DNA of 8,718 nucleotides. It comes from Methanosarcina sp. (GTDB taxonomy: Archaea; Halobacteriota; Methanosarcinia; Methanosarcinales; Methanosarcinaceae). The notes beneath the pieces were generated by a model that made no database searches, had not been told where the DNA came from, and was given only the letters and a program-made list of their open reading frames with translations. This document shows positions 1 to 5,941 of the stretch, in pieces. The stretch lies in NCBI GenBank assembly GCA_013331265.1, contig DUGS01000117.1:667-9384 (forward strand), written 5' to 3'. The position numbers and the translations under genes were made by a program. How positions within the stretch are numbered: the stretch's first letter is position 1; every line of letters starts with the position of its first letter.

Positions 1-108
1 GTCGGCATCCCCTGCGCGGTTGCGGGTCATCGGTGCCATTACTATGCGGTTTGGCAGCGTGAGATCGCCCATCCGATACTGTGAGAAAAGGTCCGGGTCT
101 TCTGACAT
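1..108 (-). CDS. Old Yellow Enzyme family NADH:flavin oxidoreductase, N-terminal fragment
   Basis: Only the first 36 codons lie in the window, running off the left edge. They translate without interruption as MSEDPDLFSQYRMGDLTL followed by PNRIVMAPMTRNRAGDAD. The pattern L-F-(x)n-G-D-L-T-L-x-N-R-I-V-M-A-P-M-T-R is the hallmark N-terminus of Old Yellow Enzyme / NemA-type FMN alkene reductases, in which the first strand of the TIM barrel and the A-P-M-T segment contact FMN. The family reduces activated C=C bonds and nitro compounds using NAD(P)H in the cytosol; the substrate here is unknown. The start is fixed by an AAAGGAG ribosome-binding site nine bases upstream. By hand count this stretch is about 58% GC (63 of 108), higher than the other genes look, so recent acquisition or different codon use is possible. 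The catalytic His/Asn and Tyr residues lie outside the window, so activity cannot be judged. The family call is firm. Confidence 0.88.
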   Translation of the reverse strand, partial: MSEDPDLFSQYRMGDLTLPNRIVMAPMTRNRAGDAD

Positions 109-117
109 GATGATCGT

Positions 118-124
118 CTCCTTT
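118..124 (-). promoter_or_regulatory. Ribosome-binding site of the Old Yellow Enzyme gene
   Basis: On the minus strand AAAGGAG lies nine bases before the ATG at 108-106. It is a good match to the archaeal 16S rRNA 3' end and supports this ATG as the start. I see no convincing TATA box on the minus strand within the usual distance; the nearest AT-rich candidate is around 150-170. Confidence 0.7.
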
Positions 125-562
125 AAGCCTGCAAAATCAGTAGCTACCATTTTAGTTGAATTCTTAGAATATCATTGATCTCTTCAATGCTCCCATAATC
201 ATTAAACTGGTTATTGTCTCAGCGCTAGCACGATCCCCCATTGTGCGACGCTTATAACTTAGACTTGAATCATTAAATACGCGATCTGAGTAAAAACTTA
301 TAAGACAATTATTATGATATTTTTATTTAAATATTCGTAGCTTGCCTGATGAATTATCAGGTATTTAAACCACCAAATAGCATTCTGAAAAGTCAAAAAC
401 GGTTTTTAACGTTTAGAGTAAATCTATTTCATCGATTCCAAATTATGGAAACAAGCTTAAAGCATAATATTAAGCCAGGTAATGAGATTAAGTTTATAAG
501 AGATTAATTGATTAAGGATTCGACTAGGTTTATACAGAAATTATAGAGGTCATGGATTCGCA
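125..562. other. AT-rich divergent intergenic region with small palindromes
   Basis: This gap separates the divergently transcribed Old Yellow Enzyme and CNNM-like genes. I see no open frame with coding character. It contains several perfect short inverted repeats: CCTGAT/ATCAGG with a 5-base loop (345-361), AAAAAC/GTTTTT around a single G (395-407), and GCTTAA/TTAAGC with a 9-base loop (455-475). The first could form an 8-bp stem if a G-T pair is allowed. None is followed by a T-run in a terminator arrangement. Operator roles are possible but not shown. Confidence 0.5.
493..500 (+). promoter_or_regulatory. Candidate TATA box of the CNNM-like gene
   Basis: TTTATAAG is a good archaeal TATA element. 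Transcription would begin about 25 bases downstream, near 522-526, giving a leader of about 40 bases that includes the GAGGT ribosome-binding site at 546-550. A second TATA-like sequence (GGTTTATAC, about 528-536) would start transcription after that ribosome-binding site and is less likely. Confidence 0.45.
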
Positions 563-1699
563 ATGAATGAAATCATTACCTGGATACTGATTGTACTCTG
601 CCTGGCTCAGTCTGCTCTTTTCTCAGGTCTGACAATCGGTCTTTTAGGTCTTGGAAGGCTGAGGCTTGAGATTGAAGCCGAAGCAAACAATAAAAATGCA
701 ATTAAAATATTGCAGGTCCGGCGTGACTCAAATTTCTTGCTCACTACTATGCTCTGGGGAAACGTAGGCGTAAACGTTCTTATTGCTCTACTTACGGAAT
801 CCGTAATGGCAGGAACCTCAGCTTTTCTCTTCTCGACCTTTGGTATTACCTGTTTAGGAGAGATTGCGCCTCAGGCTTATTTTTCCAGGAACGCGCTTGA
901 AATTGGGGCAAAGCTGATCCCTTTTGTCCGCTTTTACCAGACTCTGCTCTATCCTGTGGCAAAACCGACAGCTCTTGTGCTTGACTGGTGGCTGGGCAGA
1001 GAAAAACTTGAGCTTCTCAAAGAGCAGTCGATGAGAATTATGCTTGAAAAACATATCGAGTCAGGGAAGACAGATATAGGCACTTTTGAAGGGATAGGAG
1101 CCCTTAACTTCCTTTCTATAGATGATGTCAGCATTTCTGACGAAGGCTCTATAATAGACTCGAGAAGTATCATTTCTCTTCCTGTGGAGAATAACCGCCC
1201 TGTTTTTCCTTCATTCAACAGGGAACCTTCTGACCCATTTTTGCAGGAAATAGAAGCATCCGGAAAAAAATGGGTGATCATCACCAACCCGGCAGACGAA
1301 CCTGTGATGGTACTCGATGCTGACGGCTTTCTGAGGGATGTGGTCTATAAAAAAGGGCCTTTCATCCCGCTCTCTTACTGCCATTTCCCTGTAGTTGTGA
1401 AATCTCCTGAAACCAGGCTTGAGAAAGTAATCCGGCAGTTCAAGGTATATCCTCAGTATCCTGAAGACGATGTTATTGACCAGGACCTGATCCTATACTG
1501 GGGCGAAGAAAAGCGCATCGTTACCGGGTCGGATATTCTGGGCCGCCTGCTCCGTGGAATTGTTGTGGAATGCGAAGTGGGTTCAGGACGTGAGATACCC
1601 GTTCCTCCATCAAAACCTGGAATAGTCAGAAGGACAGTTTTAAGGAAAGGGACGAAAAAAAGAACCGAAGAGTCGAAGCCAAAATCACAAAAAAGGTAA
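563..1699 (+). CDS. CNNM-like DUF21 membrane protein with degenerate CBS-like region
   Basis: A 378-residue membrane protein of the CNNM/CorC superfamily (DUF21), whose members move or sense Mg2+ and other divalent cations. The DUF21 domain covers residues 1 to about 145. It shows the CNNM-style motifs SALFSGLTIGLLGL (17-30), GNVGVNVLIALL (66-77) and GEIAPQA (99-105); the last resembles CNNM GEIxPQA more than CorC GELVPK. Hydrophobic segments lie near residues 4-30, 60-78, 83-103 and 113-140. Residues about 190-335 sit where the CBS pair belongs but keep only a loose CBS pattern, for example KWVIITNPADEPVMVLDADG at 236-255, and I see no clear nucleotide-binding motif. The C-terminal tail (about 340-378) is basic and low in complexity. 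The start has GAGGT 12 bases upstream. The stop directly follows an A6 run, and the -1 frame stays open beyond it, so the natural C-terminus may be longer. Cation transport or sensing is inferred from the family. Confidence 0.82.
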   Translation: MNEIITWILIVLCLAQSALFSGLTIGLLGLGRLRLEIEAEANNKNAIKILQVRRDSNFLLTTMLWGNVGVNVLIALLTESVMAGTSAFLFSTFGITCLGEIAPQAYFSRNALEIGAKLIPFVRFYQTLLYPVAKPTALVLDWWLGREKLELLKEQSMRIMLEKHIESGKTDIGTFEGIGALNFLSIDDVSISDEGSIIDSRSIISLPVENNRPVFPSFNREPSDPFLQEIEASGKKWVIITNPADEPVMVLDADGFLRDVVYKKGPFIPLSYCHFPVVVKSPETRLEKVIRQFKVYPQYPEDDVIDQDLILYWGEEKRIVTGSDILGRLLRGIVVECEVGSGREIPVPPSKPGIVRRTVLRKGTKKRTEESKPKSQKR

Positions 1700-1776
1700 G
1701 TGCAGAGGAAATCTTTAGTATGTTTGAGGAAGATCCTGTTATTTTGTTCCTCTCCAAAAATTTCGACGGCAGATAG
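1696..1776 (+). other. Coding-like -1 frame extension past the CNNM-like gene's stop, ending at TAG
   Basis: In the frame reached by a -1 slip on the A6 run (1689-1694), codons run on without a stop from inside the annotated gene as VSAEEIFSMFEEDPVILF, then LSKNFDGR, then TAG at 1774-1776. The residue mix looks like protein, with an acidic amphipathic helix, a hydrophobic strand and NFDGR. Beyond the TAG the same frame stays open for another 28 codons (INIFRWDKTNKNVLRYGGLF and so on) to a TGA at 1861-1863. The likeliest reading is a one-base contraction of the A-run (A7 to A6) that replaced the true C-terminus. Alternatives are programmed -1 frameshifting or chance. Nothing here proves translation. 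Confidence 0.35.
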
Positions 1777-1823
1777 ATCAATATATTTCGCTGGGATAAG
1801 ACCAATAAAAATGTACTGAGATA

Positions 1824-1850
1824 TGGAGGCTTATTTTCTATTTGCCTCCA
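1824..1850 (+). terminator. Hairpin between the two DUF21 genes, possible terminator
   Basis: TGGAGGC (1824-1830) and GCCTCCA (1844-1850) form a perfect 7-bp stem around a 13-base AT-rich loop. It lies 125 bases after the CNNM-like gene's stop and just before the candidate TATA box of the next gene. No strong T-run follows, so it could equally be a regulatory site. Most of the hairpin also lies inside the open -1 frame. Confidence 0.3.
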
Positions 1851-1874
1851 ATCATTTCAGTGACTTTGCCTTCA

Positions 1875-1883
1875 TTATAAATA
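1875..1883 (+). promoter_or_regulatory. Candidate TATA box of the CorC-family gene
   Basis: TTATAAATA is a near-ideal archaeal TATA element. With a start site about 25 bases downstream (about 1905), the leader would be only about a dozen bases. No Shine-Dalgarno sequence precedes the ATG at 1917, so translation may be near-leaderless. It also indicates that this gene is transcribed separately from the upstream DUF21 gene. Confidence 0.55.
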
Positions 1884-1916
1884 GCTTTAAATTAGAATCC
1901 GTCTTATAATTGAAAA

Positions 1917-3284
1917 ATGCCTTATTTTTCTGAAATTATCATAATCTTTGTTCTTATAGTGCTTAATGGCATCTTTGCCATGTCAGAATTTGCCCTGGTT
2001 TCAGCCAAGAAAACCCGGCTCAGGCAGAGAGCGGAAGAAGGAGATACACGGGCAGACGCCGCACTTAAACTCGCAAATGAGCCCACTCCATTCCTCTCGA
2101 CGATCCAGATAGGAATCACTATGGTGGGTATCTTTGCAGGCGCATTCGGTGGAGCCACGATAGCAAAGGAACTGGCCAGGTACCTTCGAGAAATCACTGC
2201 TCTTGCCCCATACAGTGATGCGCTCAGCATCACTCTTGTAGTACTTGTAATCACGTATCTGACCTTAATCTTTGGAGAACTTGTTCCAAAACGGCTTGCA
2301 CTCAATAATGCGGAATCAATTGCCTCCTATGTAGCAAAACCCATGTATTTCCTCTCTCTCATAGCAAAACCGCTGGTATTTATTCTAAGTTACTCAACCG
2401 AGGCTGTGCTCCGGCTAATGAGAGTCCAGAAGATAACCGAGCCACCGGTGACGGAAGAAGAAATCAAGATCATGCTTGAGGAAGGAACAGAAGCTGGAGT
2501 ATTTGAAAGAGCCGAGTTGAGTATGATAGAAGGTGTTTTTGATATTGGTGACCGCCGTGTTGAATCACTGATGACGCACCGCACTGACATTATTGCGCTT
2601 GACCTGGATGATCCAGCCGATAAGAACCTGCGAAAGATGATTGGAAGCGGCAGATCCAATTTTCCGGCATACGAAAGAGATCTGGACAACGTTGTAGGGA
2701 TGGTATCCGTAAAGGATATCCTGGCAAGGCTTGTGGAAAGAGGTACCGCCGATATTAAAGCCGCAGTCACGAAACCTCTTTTCGTACCTGAAGCTATCAC
2801 GGTCCTGAAACTCCTGGAATCGTTCAAGGAAACAGGTGTGCATATTGCCCTGATTACGGATGAATATGGAAGTATCCAGGGTATTATTACCCTGCATGAT
2901 ATCCTTGAAGCTATAGTGGGGGACGTCCGGTCCCTTGGAGAACCGATAGAAATGCAGGTGGTAGCTCGGGAGGACGGCTCCTGGCTTATCGACGGAGATA
3001 CCTCTGTTGAAAAGTTAAAGGAAGTCTTATCCGTGGATTCCTTTCCAGGAGAGAAAGAGGGATATTACCGGACTATTGCCGGTTTTATCATGTTCATCCT
3101 GCAGCGGATTCCTAAAACAGGAGATCATCTCGAATTCAGGGGACTGCGCTACGAGGTGGTTGATATGGATGGTAATCGAATAGACAAAGTGCTGGTCACG
3201 CGAGTTCCCGATTCAGAAAGAATTGAAAAAAATATGGGACAAAAAAGAAGTAAAGGGCAAAAATCAATGAATAAAAAGGAGTAA
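1917..3284 (+). CDS. CorC/HlyC-family transporter-associated protein (DUF21 + CBS pair + CorC_HlyC)
   Basis: A 455-residue protein with the full classical architecture. The DUF21 membrane domain spans residues 1 to about 170, with motifs MSEFALVSAKKTRLR (22-36), PFLSTIQIGITMVGIFAGAFGG (split here as PFLSTIQIGI at 58-67 and TMVGIFAGAFGG at 68-79) and GELVPKRLAL (120-129). A linker with VTEEEIKIMLEEGTEAG (178-194) follows. Next comes a CBS pair at about 212-335, including ESLMTHRTDI, FPAYERDLDNVVGMVSVKD and ITDEYGSIQGIITLHDILEA. The C-terminal CorC_HlyC domain at about 345-430 shows WLIDGDTSVEKL and GYYRTIAGFIM. Bacterial and archaeal relatives bind or export Mg2+/Co2+ at the cytoplasmic membrane, with the CBS pair sensing nucleotide. 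The 'hemolysin' name is historical. The lysine-rich tail after about 430 is low in complexity. The first ATG is right because membrane helix 1 begins at residue 6. The cation specificity is inferred. Confidence 0.92.
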   Translation: MPYFSEIIIIFVLIVLNGIFAMSEFALVSAKKTRLRQRAEEGDTRADAALKLANEPTPFLSTIQIGITMVGIFAGAFGGATIAKELARYLREITALAPYSDALSITLVVLVITYLTLIFGELVPKRLALNNAESIASYVAKPMYFLSLIAKPLVFILSYSTEAVLRLMRVQKITEPPVTEEEIKIMLEEGTEAGVFERAELSMIEGVFDIGDRRVESLMTHRTDIIALDLDDPADKNLRKMIGSGRSNFPAYERDLDNVVGMVSVKDILARLVERGTADIKAAVTKPLFVPEAITVLKLLESFKETGVHIALITDEYGSIQGIITLHDILEAIVGDVRSLGEPIEMQVVAREDGSWLIDGDTSVEKLKEVLSVDSFPGEKEGYYRTIAGFIMFILQRIPKTGDHLEFRGLRYEVVDMDGNRIDKVLVTRVPDSERIEKNMGQKRSKGQKSMNKKE

Positions 3285-3309
3285 TTATAAAAAAGAAATA
3301 AAGACAAAA
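3285..3309 (-). terminator. T-rich tract downstream of the SagB-like gene
   Basis: Read on the minus strand, sequence beyond the SagB-like stop includes TTTTGTCTTTATTTC and then TTTTTTATAATT, about 50 bases past the stop. Archaeal transcription often ends at such T-tracts without a hairpin. It directly abuts the 3' end of the convergent CorC gene. For the plus-strand gene I see no equivalent T-run. Confidence 0.4.
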
Positions 3310-3312
3310 TGA

Positions 3313-3342
3313 GGCTGAGGTCGCTCTGGCTGAGGTCGCTCT
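3313..3342. repeat. Perfect 15-bp tandem duplication
   Basis: GGCTGAGGTCGCTCT occurs twice in direct contact (3313-3327 and 3328-3342) with no mismatch, in the 74-base gap between two convergent genes. It is more GC-rich than its surroundings. It is most simply a slippage duplication; a role as a protein-binding site is possible but unsupported. Confidence 0.9.
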
Positions 3343-3358
3343 TTAAGACACTCTCTTA

Positions 3359-5032
3359 TCATTCCTTATACGCAGGGAAGGTCGCAACACCAATTTCCTG
3401 GAGAGGCGATCCAACCACAAAATGGTAGAGGTCCTGGTACTCAAGCCCTTTAAGCCCCAGAGTTTCATGCAAGGGATCGTCAAAAAAACACCCTATCCCG
3501 CAGCCCCTGAAACCACGGGCTTCTGCCTCAAGATAAAGGAGCTGGCCCAGGATTCCGCATTCCCAGAAAAGGTAAGGGTACATCCAGGGGCCAATTTTCA
3601 GAGGCTCTTCGAACTCAGAAAGCATGCAGGCAGTAAAACAGGCATCTGCCGCTTTTCTCTGCGCGCATGAAAGCTGGGCTGCAAAATCGTAAAGTGTCTC
3701 TTCTACAAGCATGTAAAGTTCAAGATCATAAGGGCAGCTTTCAGGCTTTTCCCACAGAAAATCCGACCTGAATCTGGCTTTTAACTCCTCCTTTTCTCCG
3801 GGCTTTCTCAGGAAAATATAAAGGCCCGGAAGAAGTCCTTTTATCCTGTTTACAAAAAGAAGCAGGTGCGCAAAGGGTCCAAAAGCAAGCGTATTGAAAA
3901 CTGGATTTTTATAGGGAAGGGTTCTCCGCAGCATGCCGTAGAAACTCTCTTCGTCCATGTAAGCACTGTTATCCATTTCAATAGCACTTCTCCTCCTGTG
4001 AATTACGCCACGCAGAGGGACTGTCTCCAGGTCCGGATGGGTCCTGTGGCCGTAAACTGTCCGGGATAAACCTGAAAATCGCCTTTCAGGCCTGGGGCCC
4101 GGCTTTATTTCATAAAAATGATCAGTTTCTCCCTTTCTGGTAGCTGAAGCAGCTTTTTCAATGTCAATCCACTCCACATGTGCAGGACTCAGGCGGTTAG
4201 GAACACCATTCCAGGAAAGTTTTTCAAAATCAGAAAGTGCGGATAAAGATACCTTGTCAGATAAGCATTCTTTTCCTGCTGGATAAACTGCTAGCAAACA
4301 GGCAGGGTCTTCTTTTTCAGGCCCCCGCCTTCCTGAAACGCCCAGAAGTTTTGCTATGTCCTCCGAAGCCATATCCACGAGCAGGCCTGTTCTCCAGCCA
4401 AGTCCTGCCGCAGCAAAAGTTAGAGCAGCAATAGCATGTCCGAGGTCATGGTTTGCATACCTGAAAGCCCGGATGCCGTATTTCCAGGCAGCCCGCCAGT
4501 AAATTGAAGTAAGCCCTATGAAAAATGTGCCTTCCGGAAATCCAGAACTCAGCTTTTCCCAGGTTTCCCGGGAAAACTCCGTTCGTAATTCAAGGGCATG
4601 AGGCAGAGACGCGTAATGGCAGACAGAAGGTCTTTCCAGGAGCTCCTGGACCGGACCCGAAATAAGGTAAACCTCTGTTGGGTGAAGGTTTCCGCTTGAA
4701 GGATTGATGCGAAGAGCCCATTGTGAATTTCCTGCTTTCTTCCATACCGAAAGAGCAAAGCTGTCAAAAAAAAGCTGAGATATGCTGTTAAGGTTAAGCC
4801 CTGAAGGTCCCAGTTTCTCCGGACAAAATGCCTGTTCATATGTGGGAAAATGTTCGGATTTTATGTCTTCTTCACTCCAGGTATCCAGCTTTATAACAGG
4901 AGCTCCTCTGTAGTTAAGAAAAGGGTCTGGCTTGATTTCCATTTCAAGGAACCGAGGACCCGAAGCATAGGCTTTAAAGCCATGCTTACTAGCCTGATGA
5001 TAGGAGAGTACGGCTTCAAGTTCTGCGTTCAT
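3359..5032 (-). CDS. SagB/ThcOx-type twin-domain nitroreductase family protein
   Basis: A 557-residue protein made of two nitroreductase-fold domains in tandem. The N-terminus (EAVLSYHQASKHGFKAYASG, then PRFLE, then DPFLNYRGAP) matches the opening of SagB/ThcOx-type proteins. Domain 1 (about 80-255) carries WALRINPSSGNLHPTEVYL (105-123), the FMN-phosphate-binding pattern R-x-x-P-S-S-G-x-L-H-P-T-E, and RYANHDLGHAIAALTFAAAG (191-210). Domain 2 (about 340-550) starts with RRRSAIEMDNSAYMDEESF (346-364) and ends with the typical GILGQLLYLEAEARGFRGC (493-511), GIGCFFDD and LYHFVVGSP. Such proteins bind FMN; in thiazole/oxazole peptide pathways the SagB enzyme oxidises azolines to azoles. No YcaO cyclodehydratase, precursor peptide or transporter is in view, so the substrate is unknown. 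The ATG at 5032 is the only in-frame start before an upstream stop and has GGTG seven bases before it. It lies 51 bp after the DJ-1 gene and is probably co-transcribed with it. Confidence 0.87.
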   Translation of the reverse strand: MNAELEAVLSYHQASKHGFKAYASGPRFLEMEIKPDPFLNYRGAPVIKLDTWSEEDIKSEHFPTYEQAFCPEKLGPSGLNLNSISQLFFDSFALSVWKKAGNSQWALRINPSSGNLHPTEVYLISGPVQELLERPSVCHYASLPHALELRTEFSRETWEKLSSGFPEGTFFIGLTSIYWRAAWKYGIRAFRYANHDLGHAIAALTFAAAGLGWRTGLLVDMASEDIAKLLGVSGRRGPEKEDPACLLAVYPAGKECLSDKVSLSALSDFEKLSWNGVPNRLSPAHVEWIDIEKAASATRKGETDHFYEIKPGPRPERRFSGLSRTVYGHRTHPDLETVPLRGVIHRRRSAIEMDNSAYMDEESFYGMLRRTLPYKNPVFNTLAFGPFAHLLLFVNRIKGLLPGLYIFLRKPGEKEELKARFRSDFLWEKPESCPYDLELYMLVEETLYDFAAQLSCAQRKAADACFTACMLSEFEEPLKIGPWMYPYLFWECGILGQLLYLEAEARGFRGCGIGCFFDDPLHETLGLKGLEYQDLYHFVVGSPLQEIGVATFPAYKE

Positions 5033-5039
5033 AACAGGG

Positions 5040-5043
5040 CACC
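5040..5043 (-). promoter_or_regulatory. Ribosome-binding site of the SagB-like gene
   Basis: GGTG on the minus strand, seven bases before the ATG at 5032, matches part of the GGTGATC complement of archaeal 16S rRNA. It is short but correctly spaced. There is no room for a clear separate TATA box in the 51-bp gap, which supports co-transcription with the DJ-1 gene. Confidence 0.45.
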
Positions 5044-5083
5044 AGCTTTGCTGCCAATATCATAGTGCAGAGAGTTTGAGGTA

Positions 5084-5626
5084 TCATGTTTTTTTCAGGA
5101 CTTTAAGGACAGCTTTCCCGAAGGTTTCCGCACTTCTTGGGTCTCGACCTGTCACTACCCTTCCCGAAACTACAACATCCCTATCCTGAAAGACCGCCCC
5201 GTATTTTTCAAGTTCGCATACGGTATCCGGACTGTTAAAAACGGTGCTTTCTTTACCTTTTAAAACGCCTGCTCTTGCCAGAACTACAGGAGAGATACAG
5301 ATTGCAGAAACTACCTTTTTCCTGGAGTCAGCTTCCTTTACGAGTTTACGCAGGTACTGATTGTCCCACAGGTATTTTCTTGAGCCCGGCCCTCCGGAAA
5401 TGACGATTGCATCATAATCATCGATTTTTACTTCGGAGATCCTGATATCCGGCGTGATAGTACCTCCAAGTATCCCTTTTGCAGTTTTTTCAAACTCGGC
5501 TGCAACCGTAACCTTTACCCCTGCATCTTCAAAAACCTGCTTTGGAATAAAACACTCTTCATCCCTGAACTGTTCCTGGGCAATAACAAGCAAAATCTTT
5601 TTACTTTCATACTGGGGTTCTGTCAT
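5084..5626 (-). CDS. DJ-1/PfpI family protein
   Basis: A 180-residue cytosolic protein, typical length for the DJ-1/ThiJ/PfpI family. It opens with the Rossmann-like strand KKILLVIAQEQFRDEECF (9-26), where E24 is in the position of the conserved Glu. The glycine-rich DAIVISGGPGSRKYLW follows (72-87). The nucleophile elbow is SAICISPVVLARAGVLKGK (107-125), with Cys110 as the reactive cysteine. The family includes chaperone, glyoxalase III, deglycase-like and peptidase members. In PfpI-type peptidases the residue after the cysteine is His; here it is Ile111, which argues against a PfpI-like protease triad and leaves the reaction open. The C-terminal VVVSGRVVTGRDPRSAETFG (151-170) matches the usual N-L-I-T-S-R-x-P-D-D-x-x-x-F-x pattern of the family. 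A strong AAAGGTGATC ribosome-binding site precedes the start. It lies upstream of and probably in one transcript with the SagB-like gene. Confidence 0.9.
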   Translation of the reverse strand: MTEPQYESKKILLVIAQEQFRDEECFIPKQVFEDAGVKVTVAAEFEKTAKGILGGTITPDIRISEVKIDDYDAIVISGGPGSRKYLWDNQYLRKLVKEADSRKKVVSAICISPVVLARAGVLKGKESTVFNSPDTVCELEKYGAVFQDRDVVVSGRVVTGRDPRSAETFGKAVLKVLKKT

Positions 5627-5628
5627 CT

Positions 5629-5638
5629 GATCACCTTT
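5629..5638 (-). promoter_or_regulatory. Strong ribosome-binding site of the DJ-1 gene
   Basis: AAAGGTGATC on the minus strand ends two bases before the ATG at 5626-5624. It contains the GGTGATC complement of the archaeal 16S rRNA 3' end, the best such match in the window, and fixes this start. Confidence 0.7.
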
Positions 5639-5753
5639 CCTGTAAATCTAAAAAGTAAGATCTCCGTTTATCCTCATTGATAACCAATAGATCTGAAGAA
5701 TGGTAAATTAAAGAACACTGTAATTACCCTGCCCAGGTAAGAGTATATCATTT

Positions 5754-5765
5754 AAGATATAAAGG
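5754..5765 (-). promoter_or_regulatory. Candidate TATA box for the DJ-1/SagB-like transcript
   Basis: Minus-strand CCTTTATATCTT resembles an archaeal TATA element. Transcription would start near 5730, giving a leader of about 100 bases before the DJ-1 ATG. It is the best candidate in the gap, but its context is AT-rich and the support is weak. Confidence 0.35.
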
Positions 5766-5941
5766 GATGTCTTTCAGAAGTAAAAATTATTCAGAAAAAA
5801 TCAAGAGCCGAAATATCAGGAATGAAATCAGATCTCAGTGAAGTTTTAATTAAATAATTAAACGGAATTTTGGACGGAAGACATACTCAATTAAGATATA
5901 CTCAAATGAGTTAAGCATTTCAGTCTTGTTAACGTCCTTAA

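Larger units (their letters stand above)
5627..5941. other. Intergenic region between the DUF92 and DJ-1 genes
   Basis: I see no gene in this AT-rich gap. It contains a minus-strand TATA-like element (5754-5765), an 18-bp AT-only palindrome TTTAATTA-AA-TAATTAAA (5845-5862), two copies of ATACTCAA 15 bases apart (5883-5890 and 5898-5905) and a small palindrome ACTCA-AA-TGAGT (5900-5911). The AT palindrome lies 80-97 bases beyond the DUF92 stop and could contribute to termination on the minus strand. Confidence 0.45.

Noticed and set aside
854..1287. Two antisense open frames of 66 and 112 codons inside the CNNM-like gene
   Set aside because: They lie wholly within a well-supported membrane-protein gene on the other strand, lack recognisable motifs and are explained as shadows of its codon pattern.
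1922..2897. Antisense open frames of 110 to 145 codons inside the CorC-family gene
   Set aside because: Serine- and threonine-rich composition typical of reverse-strand reading; the sense gene has complete domain motifs throughout.
1917..3284. Reading the CorC-family gene as a hemolysin
   Set aside because: The HlyC/TlyC name is historical. The DUF21, CBS pair and CorC_HlyC architecture points to cation handling, and no toxin feature is visible.
3422..5065. Open frames of 65 to 96 codons overlapping the SagB-like gene on both strands
   Set aside because: The two nitroreductase domains account for the whole stretch, and none of the overlapping frames shows a family motif or a good ribosome-binding site.
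5084..5626. Calling the DJ-1 family protein a PfpI intracellular protease
   Set aside because: The His that follows the nucleophilic Cys in PfpI is Ile here, so the protease assignment is not supported.
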